64,000 nucleotides of DNA. It comes from Amaurobius ferox (taxonomy: Eukaryota; Arthropoda; Arachnida; Araneae; Amaurobiidae). Every line of letters begins with the position of its first letter. Position 1 is the stretch's first letter. Location: the NCBI GenBank assembly GCA_951213105.1, contig OX578152.1:69663180-69727179 (forward strand), in the 5' to 3' direction. The position numbers were made by a program, and so were the translations under genes. Of the stretch, positions 8,528 through 19,950 are shown one piece after another. A model generated the notes under the pieces. The model saw only the letters and a program-made list of their open reading frames with translations, did not search any database and was not told the DNA's origin.

Positions 8528-8584
8528 TTAGTAGTATATGGAGCATACTCTGGGTGTCCCAGAGTATGCCCCATATACTACTAA
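8528..8584. repeat. 27-bp-arm hairpin at the Polinton right terminus
   Basis: Arms 8528-8554 and 8558-8584 are reverse complements with a single mismatch around a 3-base TGT loop. It coincides with the place where similarity to the dispersed family A repeat stops, so it is probably the element's end. A terminal hairpin this good is unusual and could matter in protein-primed replication or end recognition. Confidence 0.6.
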
Positions 8585-9272
8585 CCGGGCTTATTTTCAA
8601 AGGTGGCGTAGGGAAAGTACGAAAAACTAAAATATCTCGAGAACGGCTAGTCCTAGTGTAATGGGGTTGGTCTTATTCTTTTCGTCGTTAAACATTACGT
8701 ATTAAACGGGCATTTTATGGATATATCTGAGTATACCTAGTTCTTTAGTTTAGATTTTGAAGATTTTTGCGAGCCGTTTTGCAAAAAAAGGCAGGTTATT
8801 TTTTTCCGAAACGTACCAAAATCTAATCAGCACCAGAGTGACCTATACGTGACTCATCTACCAATTTTGTGAAATTCGGTCCATTAGTTTTTCAGCTAGA
8901 GTGGATACAAGCTTTTGCGGGCCATTTCGCAAAAAAAAGGCGGGTTCTTTTATTCCGAATCGTACCCAAAACTAATCAGCACCAGCCCCGCCCACAAGTG
9001 ACTTACCTACCAAATTTTGTGAAATTCGGTCCATTAGTTTTTTAGTTACAGTGGATACAAAATCTGCACAGACAGACAGACAGACACACAGATACACAGA
9101 CAGACAGACAGACACACAGACACACAGACACACACACAGACGTCACGCTAAAAATGGTTTTTTCGTATTCTAGAGGTCTCGAAACGTGTAGATCCGTCGA
9201 AAACTCGAGTTGTGATTTTGGGCATGATTCCAATACTTTCCCTATACATTACCACGTATTGCAGGGAAAGTA
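8585..9272 (-). mobile_element. DINE-1/HINE-like element, family A copy 1, 3' end missing
   Basis: Read on the minus strand it starts with the family A palindromic end (ACTTTCCCTGC... GCAGGGAAAGT), contains a (GTCT)n/(GT)n microsatellite (9068-9142 on plus) and repeated segments, and stops at the Polinton end instead of the usual 3' hairpin. A 5' sub-terminal inverted repeat, an internal GTCY-type microsatellite and a 3' hairpin are the recognised layout of DINE-1/Helentron-associated elements; assignment is by this layout, as no Helitron protein is present. Confidence 0.6.
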
Positions 9273-9289
9273 AAAATAAATGAATATTT

Positions 9290-9725
9290 TTTTATTAAAC
9301 TAAACAAGAAAGATCAATCATGCATAAGCATTGATTATGAAACACTTTCCAACTGAAATGTAATTTCATTTAAAAATTTCTAAAATGTGATACATTCAGT
9401 GGTGATATCTTTTACATTATCACAGTACTACAGTAATTTATTATACTTAAATATTTAAAACTGTATTGAAATATAAATCATCTGATTCTTTATACAAAAT
9501 CAATGAATATTTCATTCATATAACTTGTATTCCAGACTCCAGAGCTAAATAATTCTGTGTGAAAAAAAATTCAGCAATTCTTATATAATTCAGCTTAGAA
9601 TCGCTTGAGATATTTGCATTCTGCATATGTTAAAATTAGGTTTCGTTGAAGAAATAATAAAAGTTTAGGGATCATTTAAAATCACAACTATTGTAATTGC
9701 ATAGGCACGGAATTTAGATACACAG
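9290..9725 (-). mobile_element. HINE-like element, family C copy 1, truncated
   Basis: Shares the 3' terminal hairpin (around AATCATGC...GCATTGATT) and adjoining 400 bp with the copies at 10819 and 36593 but lacks their 5' part and microsatellite. Confidence 0.55.
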
Positions 9726-9734
9726 ATAATACCC

Positions 9735-10597
9735 AGATAATATATGTGTGTATGTGTATGTACTCAAAGTATTGGAATCGTGCCGAAGATCGGAACTCGA
9801 ATTTTCAAAGGATCTACACGTTTTGGGACTTCTAGAACACGAAAAAACTATTTTTAGGAAGACATCTGTGTGTGTAAGGGTGTATCTGTGTATGTTTCTG
9901 TGTGTCTGTGTGGATATTACATTCACTTTAATTGAAAAACTAATGGACCGAATTTCATACAATTTGGTAGGTATGTTTTTTGTGGGAATTCCTGATGTTC
10001 TTTAGATTATAGTACGGTTCGTAATAAAAGAATCTGCCTTCTTTGCGAAATGGCTGCAGAAATTGCCTTTATCCACTCTAGCTAAAAACTAATGGAACAA
10101 ATTAAAAAAAATTTGGTGTATAATATTTCAATAACCTACAAGTGATTTATATACCAAATTTAACAAAATTTTGTATATAAATCATTTGTAGGTTATTCTA
10201 GTACGATTCGGAAAAAAGGAACGGGCTATTTTTGCGAAATGACCCACAAAAATCGTTATATATGAAAATAAAAGACTACGTGTGCTTAATTATATCAATT
10301 AAATTCCTATTTTATACGTGATTTTTGACAACAAAAAGAATAAGACTAGCCCCATTACTCTAGGATTAGCCGTTTTTGAGATATTCTAGTTTTTTCGCGT
10401 TTCCGCTACGCCACCTTTGACAATAAGTCCAGCTATCAAATGAGAACCAAATTTAAGTTTAACGTGTAAATTCAATGTCATTTAAAATACTTATGGTTGT
10501 TATTTTGTGCAGATGAACTCAAATTATTATTGAAGAAATAAAGAGAACGAATATGAGTCTGCAGGGAAAGACATGTGCTGTCCACATCAGAATTTTT
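9735..10597 (+). mobile_element. HINE-like element, family A copy 2
   Basis: Follows family A throughout: degenerate 5' end, (TGTG/TCTG) microsatellite at 9865-9915, two internal repeats of the 'aactaatggaccgaatttca' type, and the 3' end with the ATGTG/CACAT hairpin (10574-10589) followed by CAGA. More diverged than copies 3 and 4. Confidence 0.6.
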
Positions 10598-10818
10598 AAC
10601 AATATTACAACAATGATTTATAGAAGTGAACGGGGATTATTTTCAGGCCATTTAAAAAAAAATGTATGATCTATATTTAAAGATCCATCAAATTTTTGTC
10701 GAATAAGATGTTTAACAAATTTAAGCTGTGTTCCAAATTTTAGCTCTCTAGGACGTAGGAAAGTGCATTAAAAATGCCATCAAATAAGTATATCATGAAG
10801 AGTTACATAAAATTAAAA

Positions 10819-12126
10819 AAAACAAGAAAGATCAATCATGCTTAAAGCATTGATTATGAAACACTTTCCAACTTCAATGCAATTTTATTTAAACATGTCT
10901 AAAATGCAATACATTCCTCGGTAATATTTTAAAACTTATCACAATACTACATTAATTTATTATATTTGAAACCTTAAACCTTAATCGAAAAAAATTAACT
11001 TCATTCAAATGACGGCATTAAAGTATAAATTGCCTGGTTTAAACATCTCTTAAATGCTATACATTCCTCGGTAATAATTTTAGAATTATCATAATACTAC
11101 GATAATTTATTATATTTGAAAACTTCATCGAAAACAACTGAAATCCATTCAAATGACGTCATAAAAAAATAACACGCCTGGCTCTCTCTATAAAAGCAAC
11201 ATTTCATTCATAAATAATTCCCCCATTCATGTCATTCATCACAATACTATAACAATTTATTTTATTTAAAAATTAAGACCATTGAGCTGCAAGTAATTAA
11301 CTCAATGCGTAAAACTTCTTCGAAAAATATCGTCCTTCTCTTTCTATAATCAATGAATTCATATCAGCTAAGCAGACTCCATGGACTAAATGATTTTGTG
11401 TTAAAGAATTACAGCGATTCTAATACAACTCATTCTACATATTTTGCTGTTTACATTTTACATAGGTGAAAAATAGGCTTAATAGTAGAAATAATCAAAT
11501 TTGGAAGAGCATTTAAACTGAAATATATTGTCATTGCGTTGTTTCAGTATGTAGATGCACAGAATTTAGGCAAAAATAAAGTAATTTTAGGACGGATACA
11601 ACACTCAATATGAATTAAAAAGAACTTTAAAAATCACGATTTTGACACAAGATGGATGCCATATATCATTTTGAAGTGGGTCATGTGATCGTTTCATATC
11701 ATGGACACGTGATCGCTTCATATAAGAGGTGTTATTATTATTTTAATTTTTATTTAAAAAACAACTGAATATATTTCGCTGAATTTTTTTTTTTATATAT
11801 TTTATGGAACAATTTGAATATTGCCTAAAATTTTCGAAGCAATTTGTGAATTTTAAATCCGCTTAAAAAATGCTTGAAAAATTAGGTCCCATAGGGCTCA
11901 ATGTATTCCATTTTTTCAACCCGGGTTCAATCCAAAACTAATTGGGTGATATTATTCATTTATATTCCCATAGGTCCTATAGACCGTCTGAACAACATAC
12001 TAAAATTTCATTTTGATTAAGTCATTTTTACGGCAGTTATCGTGCTAACGGACAGACAGACAGACAGACAGACAGACAGAATGAACAAAGTCATAAACAC
12101 TTTTCAACTTTGTTGTAAAGTGTTAA
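10819..12126 (-). mobile_element. HINE-like element, family C copy 2, full length
   Basis: On the minus strand: palindromic 5' end (AACACTTTACAAC... AAGTGTT), then (TCTG)n microsatellite (12051-12081 on plus), about 1.2 kb of AT-rich body including 'ATTCCTCGGTAATA' segments repeated internally, and a 3' end that repeats AAAGTGTTTCATAATC followed by a hairpin. No coding capacity. Confidence 0.6.
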
Positions 12127-12284
12127 AAATGAAAAATTGTTATCTACCAAATTTATTTTAAAATGTGAAACCTCTTTCATATGCAGAATGATTAAACACT
12201 TGGAAAGATATTTATTAAATAATATATCTCTCTTTTCTTTCTGGAGGATATCCCAAAGTCAGAATTTAATTGAATTTGATTTTT

Positions 12285-12680
12285 CCCAATATTAAATAAT
12301 TTTTAATTAAAAAACTACTGAACTATCAACTATATTTTACTGAATTTTTTTTTATATATTCTATGGGATAATGTGAATATTTCCTAAAAATTTCGAAGCA
12401 ATTCGTGAATTTTAAATTTGCTTAAAAAATGTTTGAAAAATTAGGTCCCATAGGGTTCAATGTATTTCATTTTTTCAACCCAGATTCAATAAAAAACTAA
12501 TTGGGTGATATTATTTATTTATATTCCCATAGGTCCCACAGACCGTCTGAAAAACATACTAAAATTTCATTTTGATAAAGTCATTTTTACGGCATTTATC
12601 GTGCTAACGGACAGACAGACAGACAGACAGACAGAATGAACAAAGTCATAAACACTTTTCAACTTTGTTGTAAAGTGTTG
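12285..12680 (-). mobile_element. HINE-like element, family C copy 3, partial
   Basis: Repeats the 5' part of the adjacent copy, including the (GACA)n run at 12609-12633 and the palindromic AAGTGTT end, in the same orientation, so it forms a partial tandem array with 10819-12126. Confidence 0.55.
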
Positions 12681-12996
12681 AAAGTGTTGAAGTATTGTAG
12701 AATCGAATGACATAAATATTGCATAAATCCTTTAATTAAAACTTTAAGAAATTAAAATTTAAAAACTTTGTTTTTTCAGATATTGAATTCTTAAAAGGTT
12801 CAATGTTCGAATCGATATAACTCAAGAAATATTTGAGCTAGAACTATAAAATTTACGACATAATTTTTTTATAATGTTATCTTTAACTTATTTTCAGAAT
12901 TTGTGCATAAATTAGTAAATTTTAAATTTACGATTTCTGATGTACAAGTCCCTCATATAAAAAGAGTTTTCCATTAGACCCTTTCTTTTAATTTTT
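12681..12996. other. AT-rich spacer, no feature seen
   Basis: About 315 bp between two dispersed repeats; no ORF, tRNA or repeat structure that I can recognise. Confidence 0.4.
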
Positions 12997-13764
12997 ACTT
13001 TCCCTGCAGTACATGGTAATGTATAGGGAAAATATTGGAATCATGCCGAAAATCGCAACTCGAGTTTTCGACGGTTCTACACGTTTCGAGACCTCTAGAA
13101 TACGAAAAAACTATTTTTAGCGTGACGTCTGTGTGTGTGTGTGTGTGTGTGTCTGTGTGTCTGTCTGTCTGTCTGTGCAGATTTTGTATCCCCTCTAACT
13201 AAAAAACTAACTGACCGAATTTCATAAAATTTGGTAGGTAAGTCACTTCCGGACGAATCTGGTGCTGATTAGTTTCGGGTACGATTTGGGGTAAAAGAAC
13301 CCGCCTTTTTTTGCGAAATGGCCCGCAAAATCTTGTATCCACTCTAGCTGAAAATCTAATGGACCGAATTTTACAAAATTTTGTAAACAAGTCGCTTGTG
13401 GGTCACCTTGGTGCTAATTAGATTTTGGTACGATTTGGAAAAAAATAACTTGCTTTTTTTTGCAAAATGGCCCGCAAAAACCGACATAATCTAAAATAAA
13501 AAACTACGTATGCTGAAATATATCCATTAAATGCTTGTTTTATACGTAATTTTTAACGAAGAAAAGAATAATACCAACTTCATTACACTAGGATTAGCCA
13601 TTCTCGAGATATTTTCGTTTTTTCTCTACGCCACCTTTGAAAATGAGTCCAGTTACCAAATGAGAACAAAAATTGAATTAATAGTGAATTAAATTTAATT
13701 AAAATAAAGAGAATGTGTATATAAGTCTGCAGAGAAAGTCATGTGCTGTCCACATCAGATTTTT
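12997..13764 (+). mobile_element. HINE-like element, family A copy 3 (first of a head-to-tail pair)
   Basis: Complete by layout: palindromic 5' end containing CCCTGCAGTACATGGTAATG and its inverted GGGAAA, (GT)n/(GTCT)n microsatellite at 13131-13174, duplicated inner segment, and 3' terminal GGGAAAGTCATGTG with hairpin and CAGATTTTT. The next copy starts at once. Confidence 0.65.
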
Positions 13765-14506
13765 ACTTTCCCTGCAATACATGGTAATGTATAGGGAAAG
13801 TATTGGAATCATGCTGAAAATCGCAACTCAAGTTTTCGACGGATCTACGCGTTTTGAGACCTCCAGAATACGAAAAAACTATTTTTAGCGTGACGTCTGT
13901 GTGTCTATCTGTGCAATGTATGTACCTACTCTAACTAAAAGACTAATTGACCGAATTTCATAAAATTTGGTAGATAAGTCATTTGTAGGCGAATCTGGTG
14001 CTGATTAGTTTTGAGTACGATTCGGGGTAAAAGAACCCGTCTTTATTTGCGAAATGGTCCGCAAAAGACTGTATCCACTTTAGCTGAAAAACTAATGGAC
14101 CGAATTTTTCAAAAATCGGTTTATAAGTCACTTGTATGTTACCCTGGTGCTGATTGGATTTTAGTATGATTCAGAAAAATATAACCCTTCTTTTTTCGCA
14201 AAATGGTCTGCAAAATTCGTCAAAATCCTAAATAAAAACCATGTATGCTCAAATATACCCAATAAATTCTTGTTTTATACGTAATTTTTAACGAAGATAA
14301 GAATGAGACCAACCCTATTACGCTAAGACTAGCCGTTCTCGAGATATTTCAGTTTTTTCGTATTTTCTTTAAGCCACCTTTGAAAATAAGTCCAGTTACC
14401 AAATGAGAACGAAAATTGATTTAAAAGTGAATTAAATTTAATTAAAATATAGAGTATGTGAATATAAGTCTGCAGGGAAAGTCATGTGCTGCCGACATCA
14501 GATTTT
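13765..14506 (+). mobile_element. HINE-like element, family A copy 4 (second of the pair)
   Basis: Begins directly after copy 3 with the same 5' end and finishes with the same 3' end at about 14506; the microsatellite is almost lost (13896-13912). Head-to-tail pairs are typical of rolling-circle (Helitron-type) elements. Confidence 0.65.
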
Positions 14507-14862
14507 TTCTTATCAGTATATCAAAATATCCTGAAGACACATTAAAGAACATGCTTTTCTCCAATAAAAATATATTTTCGAAAGAGAGTTTTTGAATTCT
14601 CAATTATATTAAATTTAAAATCTTTAATTTTTTATGATTTAAATTAAAAAAAAGTATTTTAACTCTTTTCATTTAATTTACGTCACACATCTACACTCAG
14701 TAAAAATATTATAACAAGACATTTTTAAGGTATACAGTTTTTAGTCAAAATGCACTAAAATGCAAAAAATAATTTTTTGCTATCACAACATTCTTGGTCA
14801 TATGCGACTAAAAATAAAATCTTGGAGCAGCTATAAAAGAATTGTATTTGGATATTGACAGA
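14507..14862. other. AT-rich spacer, no feature seen
   Basis: No ORF or repeat relation recognised. Confidence 0.35.
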
Positions 14863-15358
14863 CTAGACGGAAAAAAGCCCGTTCACGCAACATTTCCTAT
14901 GACGTAAATCTAGGGTTGCCAGATGCTGAAAGTTGGAAGATTTGAAGATTTATCGCAATTTTGGCGATATTTGGCAACTTTTCGAAGGTTTGAGAAACAA
15001 CTCGAAATAACGATTATTCTACAAGATATGAGAGAATTCTAGAAGTTTCTATAGAGAGTCTATAAAAGGAGTTATCAATCAGTTGAAGAGCAGTTGATGT
15101 GATGTGAGCTACATTGAACTGTGACATTCGTCACTGTTTGAAGAATAGTAGTGGGTGTTTTATGAAATGAAATACGTCAAAGTTTTGAGAATAGAATCAG
15201 TTGTTTTGTGAAATGAATGCAGCATTTAAGTGCTGTTTTACTGTATATTGTTTCTGTTTATGCTGTGCTTGTGAATAAACGTGTTAGTTATCCAGAAATT
15301 TGGATTCATTCTTGTATCTTGAGAGCACACCTACGATTGCAGACGATACGTCGTAACA
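14863..15358 (+). repeat. LTR-like sequence (copy J1) with TATA box and AATAAA
   Basis: Related to 38330-38470 in its first part and to 49800-50137 in its second. It contains TATAAAAGGAG at 15061-15071, AATAAA at 15274-15279 and ends with a GTAACA-like terminus. The order of U3-like region, TATA box, poly(A) signal and CA end suggests a solo long terminal repeat. No gag or pol is nearby, so the superfamily is not assignable; a non-LTR repeat that merely carries these motifs cannot be excluded. Confidence 0.45.
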
Positions 15359-15434
15359 ATATTAATACATTCCCTGCATTGCTATGGATGGTAGGAAAAA
15401 TAAAAATTATAGCACTTTCTCCATTTACTGAACT

Positions 15435-15602
15435 AGCATTGCCTTTATTATGAACTAAATGTATTCCACTATTGCGCCATAAAATATTATCGTCACTGCA
15501 TTTATTTTTATAATACTTTTCTTGAAATTCATAAGATCTTTCTTTGAGCTCTAATCCGTAAAGCTGCATAAGTTGAAGCGATGCATCCGTTGCTATGGTC
15601 AA
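15435..15602 (-). other. Coding-looking 56-codon segment, possible exon fragment
   Basis: The minus strand reads an open, normally composed peptide beginning Met-Thr-Ile-Ala-Thr-Asp with no low-complexity bias. Its counterpart in the duplicate (16787-16953, minus) differs by a single residue (Lys to Ile). A GTAAAT that could be a splice donor follows at the left end of copy 1. I do not recognise the protein. It may be a captured exon or chance; the antisense plus-strand ORFs look less protein-like. Confidence 0.2.
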
Positions 15603-16780
15603 CTATTGCCGAAAGCAACGTGTATCTTTTTACATCTACTTTTAAGTGCATGGTAAGAGAATGTTTGGAACGGATGAAAAAAAGTTGTATAAGGATAAAA
15701 ATTCCGATTCGAAATATGAATAGGACTTTTTATTGTGGTGTATTTGGTATCGTAGGAATTGCTGTAGCATTGTATAACAAGAAATTTACATAAGAGCCTT
15801 TATATCGTGCTAAGTCGTGTTTCCCTTGTATTTTCGACGGAATTTTTAAGCATATTTATATTGATGTGCATACACATTTCGTGCAGTCGTATGAATTTTC
15901 GGAAAAAACCGAAAATGATGTCTCCAGAACCTGAAGAGGAAATTCTGGATGAACAACACTATACCCCCCCCCCCCCCTCCGAGATTCAATGCTGAATCTA
16001 TATAAATTATCACTTAAGTTCTATCTATAGCTAATTCCGAGAAATAGATGTTCCTAGGAAATTTTTTGAATCGGAAGTGGAAATATTTAGTGAACCTCCT
16101 ACCTCATCTAAAATTCGATGTTGAATCCACATCAGTCACCATCTAATTTATGTCTATAGAAGATCCCCAGAAATATATGTTGCATGGTAAATTAAAACTT
16201 TTTAATTGAAATGACATCTTAAGAATCGAAATCTTTAGTAAGGCCCTAACCCTCTCTAGAATTTGAAGCTGAATCCATATCAGTTATCATCTAATGTACC
16301 TGTATATCTACAGGGTAATTCGATACTCTTTGTACAAACTTCAATTTGAACTCGGGAACACTAAAACAAACTTGTTTCGTTAATTAATGTGTGTTCACTG
16401 ACGTTATCTTTTGGCGCTAGAGGGCGCTGTCGGATGGCGCGGCAATTAGCTATTTTTCGCTATCATGAGTCGTTACACGGACTAAGTGTAATATGAGGCA
16501 TTTCCCGATATCTAACGTGGCTGACATACATCCAGCTTTTGCGTCTGGCAATAGAAAAGAAAATGCTGCTGTAAGGTTATTTGCATATTTTATATCAGCC
16601 TTTTAGTTTCGATTGACATCTCCATATGCTAACCGTACTACCGATACGTCAACCGTACATACGTCACCGTAATACCAAGACTGTCCGACTTACCCTAGGA
16701 TGTAAGGTGTCCGTTTGGATGGCAGAGATAGAGAGAGAGCCATCCAATTAAGTCCGGAATCTAATGGGTTGGCATCAACA
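15435..16780. repeat. 1.35-kb tandem duplication, copy 1
   Basis: Nearly identical to 16787-18140. Differences are few: C-run length near 15965, a 10-bp extra CAACCGTACGT-type repeat in copy 2 and scattered single bases. It contains degenerate ~120-bp repeats and a truncated SINE at its right end. The two copies meet at a short GGTTGGCAT microhomology. Confidence 0.85.
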
Positions 16781-16786
16781 TGGTTG

Positions 16787-18140
16787 GCATTGCCTTTATT
16801 ATGAACTAAATGTATTCCACTATTGCGCCATAAAATATTATCGTCACTGCATATATTTTTATAATACTTTTCTTGAAATTCATAAGATCTTTCTTTGAGC
16901 TCTAATCCGTAAAGCTGCATAAGTTGAAGCGATGCATCCGTTGCTATGGTCAACTATTGCCGAAAGCAACGTGTATCTTTTTACATCTACTTTTAAGTGC
17001 ATGGTAAGAGAATGTTTGGAACGGATGAAAAAAAGTTGTATAAGGATAAAAATTCCGATTCGAAATATGAATAGGACTTTTTATTGTGGTGTATTTGGTA
17101 TCGTAGGAATTGCTGTAGCATTGTATAACAAGAAATTTACATAAGAGCCTTTATATCGTGCTAAGTCGTGTTTCCCTTGTATTTTCGACGGAATTTTTAA
17201 GCATATTTATATTGATGTGCATACACATTTCGTGCAGTCGTATGAATTTTCGGAAAAAACCGAAAATGATGTCTCCAGAACCTGAAGAGGAAATTCTGGA
17301 TGAACAACACTATACCCCCCCCCCCCTCCGAGATTCAATGCTGAATCTATATAAATTATCACTTAAGTTCTATCTATAGCTAATTCCGAGAAATAGATGT
17401 TCCTAGGAAATTTTTTGAATCGGAAGTGGAAATATTTAGTGAACCTCCCACCTCATCTAAAATTCGATGTTGAATCCACATCAGTCACCATCTAATTTAT
17501 GTCTATAGAAGATCCCCAGAAATATATGTTGCATGGTAAATTAAAACTTTTTAATTGAAATGACATCTTAAGAACCGAAATCTTTAGTAAGGCCCTAACC
17601 CTCTCTAGAATTTGAAGCTGAATCCATATCAGTTATCATCTAATGTACCTGTATATCTACAGGGTAATTCGATACTCTTTGTACAAACTTCAATTTGAAC
17701 TCGGGAACACTAAAACAAACTTGTTTCGTTAATTAATGTGTGTTCACTGACGTTATCTTTTGGCGCTAGAGGGCGCTGTCGGATGGCGCGGCAATTAGCT
17801 ATTTTTCGCTATCATGAGTCGTTACACGGACTAAGTGTAATATGAGGCATTTCCCGATATCTAACGTGGCTGACATACATCCAGCTTTTGCGTCTGGCAA
17901 TAGAAAAGAAAATGCTGCTGTAAGGTTATTTGCATATTTTATATCAGCCTTTTAGTTTCGATTGACATCTCCATATGCTAACCGTACTACCGATACGTCA
18001 ACCGTACGTCAACCGTACATACGTCACCGTAATACCAAGACTGTCCGACTTACCCTAGGATGTAAGGTGTCCGTTTGGATGGCAGAGATAGAGAGAGAGC
18101 CATCCAATTAAGTCCGGAATCTAATGGGTTGGCATCAACA
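16787..18140. repeat. 1.35-kb tandem duplication, copy 2
   Basis: Second copy of 15435-16780 in the same orientation. Its right end continues into the rest of a SINE, whereas copy 1 is cut there, so copy 2 retains the original right junction. Confidence 0.85.
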
Positions 18141-18290
18141 GGGACCGTACCATCCTTCTTCATTGGACTTTCCTAATTGGAGATTTATCGTGTCCATACT
18201 CCACGTAGACACGGGGATAATTATGTGCGGCATCGAGGATTGACCACGGAGCTACCGTTTGCGACCCTCAAGCTATAAACATTGCGCTAT
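18036..18290 (-). mobile_element. SINE of family D, diverged
   Basis: Carries the family D landmarks: CCGACTTACC...GTAAGGTGTCCGTTTGGATGG, an 'AGGGACCGTACC' block and a degenerate tRNA-like head at the right (GACCACGGAGCTACC). A truncated duplicate is at 16675-16780. Confidence 0.5.
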
Positions 18291-18465
18291 ACTGGCTCAG
18301 ATGTATGTTAGCCATCTCAGTCAGCACTCACGAGATGCTAAATTTTACACGTACAAAGTTCGCGTTAGTCGCAAAGTCGACGACGGCGAAATTGACTATT
18401 TTTTGCAAAGTCCTTAACGGCGAAAAATAGCCAATTTCCGAACAGCCCAATAGCGTCAATGTGAC

Positions 18466-18566
18466 ATGTGTGAACATACAACATGCATTCATCAAAGATA
18501 ATTGCAAAGATAATGTGACATGTGTGAACACTAAAACATGCATTCATCAAAGATAATTGCATGTTT
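18466..18566. repeat. Two-copy tandem repeat of about 55 bp
   Basis: AATGTGACATGTGTGAACA...CATTCATCAAAGATAATTGCA occurs twice in direct orientation. Confidence 0.7.
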
Positions 18567-18599
18567 TAGTGTTCCCTACCTCCCATTAAAGTTAGTACA

Positions 18600-19460
18600 G
18601 AGAATATAGAATCAACCAATCCAGAGAAACTTATTTTAATGGTATTTTATGAACTGGAATTGGAAAAGAACTGAAATGGAAATCCTTAGTAAACTACTTT
18701 ATCCCCTTCCGAATTTGATGCTAAACCCATATCAGTTGTAATCTAAGCTCTATTTATAGCATATCTTGAGGACTAGATGTTTCGAATGAAATGAAAATTA
18801 TTGACCTGGAAGTGAGAATCTTTAGTGAACTCCCTACCACATCCGGAATCGTTAGTGAACTCCCTACCACCTCCGGAATCGTTAGTGAACTCCCTACCAC
18901 CTCCGGAATCTTTAGTGAATTCCCTACCACTTCCGGAATTCTTATGCTGAATCCATGTCAGTCAGCATTTAAGCTCTATCTAAAGCAGATTCTGATAAAT
19001 TGATGCTTCAAAATTTTTTTCATGAAACCAATAGTATGGAGAACTTTTTACCATCAATAAATGAAGTTGTCCATTCAAAGACGGCAGGGTTAAAAATATG
19101 TAGAACAGTGAAGTGAATAAAAGAATGTATAACAAGAGGAATTTAAGAGCATATGTTGATGGAAATATATAGATCTCGATAAAAATTCCTATTCGGAATA
19201 TGAAATGGGAATTTTTTCGTGGTGTAACCTGTTTTGAAGGAACTTCTGTATTAGTCATCACTGTTACCTATTTCAGGACTTCCTGGCCATAGAAACGTAC
19301 ACACAAGGACAAAGAAAAAAAAATCCTATTCGAAATATGAAAAGGAATTTTTTCCCTGCTGTAACCAATTTTAAAGGAATATCTGTATCATTCATCACTG
19401 TTGCTTATTCTAGGACTGCTTGGCCATAGAAGCGTATAACAGACAAGGACAACTTTTTTG
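18600..19460. repeat. Degenerate ~120-bp tandem repeats and a 130-bp duplicate
   Basis: Blocks with 'GAAATCTTTAGTGAAC..CCTACC', 'GCTGAATCCATATCAGT' and 'CTCTATCTATAGC' recur here and inside the 1.35-kb duplication, so both derive from the same old satellite-like family. The segment around 19181-19318 is repeated at 19321-19460. Confidence 0.5.
18820..18939. repeat. 30-bp minisatellite, four units
   Basis: Unit GTTAGTGAACTCCCTACCAC plus CTCCGGAATC, the last unit diverged. It arose inside the ~120-bp repeat. Confidence 0.85.
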
Positions 19461-19950
19461 AGTTCATACGCCATATAATATAGTATATAAAATTAAGATG
19501 GGTAAGATATAATTTTTATTCCTAATATTTAAAGTTTGTATGCATGCTGATCTTCATTTAACGGCCAACCCAATAAATAACCTCATTTTAACGAAATTAG
19601 CTTACTATTAGAATTTGATTTTTATTAATCCTCAAGATTTCGCTCTCATTAAAATTGATTAATCTAGCGTGAATCGCCATTTTTTAAGTTTTTTCACTTT
19701 ACTGTAAGGCGAGAAAAAAGAAATGATTGAACTTTTTTTATTTTCTCTCCATTTCGCGCACGGAAATTTGGAATTTTTTTTAAGAAAATGAAAAAAGTTT
19801 GGAAAATGGGAGAATTTTGGAAAATACTTTTATATGTAAGAAACTCGGAGAAATTTAACGTCCCCATATGTGACGCCAAGAGGCTCGCTTAAAGAACAAC
19901 GCTCAAAGAACAAGTGTTAATGCATTGAGCAATTACATTCAAATTTTAAC
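19461..19950. other. No feature seen
   Basis: AT-rich; short ORFs only, with no protein-like composition. Confidence 0.35.

Larger units (their letters stand above)
1..8583 (+). mobile_element. Polinton/Maverick (adintovirus-like) element, right part, inactive
   Basis: The block combines a chromodomain DDE integrase, a protein-primed family B DNA polymerase and a parvovirus-type PLA2 protein, a set known from Polintons and adintoviruses. It is more AT-rich than its surroundings, densely coding, and its genes nearly all run rightwards with overlaps or gaps of a few bases. The window cuts off the left part, so capsid, penton, protease and ATPase genes cannot be assessed. Integrase and polymerase both contain stops and frameshifts, so the copy cannot move on its own. 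The right boundary is placed at the hairpin ending near 8583 because the next bases (8585 on) match the interior of a dispersed repeat. The exact end and the 6-bp target duplication typical of Polintons cannot be checked without the left end. Confidence 0.88.

Noticed and set aside
1..8583. Reading the tightly packed left part as a bacterial or phage operon
   Set aside because: Chromodomain integrase, Polinton-type polymerase, TATA-type signals and eukaryotic repeats next to it; no Shine-Dalgarno-like sites.
15581..17379. Paired plus-strand ORFs of 62-73 codons in the 1.35-kb duplication
   Set aside because: Their similarity reflects the DNA duplication; the parts resemble non-coding repeats at 18600-19460.
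18820..18939. CRISPR array (30-bp repeats)
   Set aside because: Units are contiguous with no spacers; eukaryotic context.
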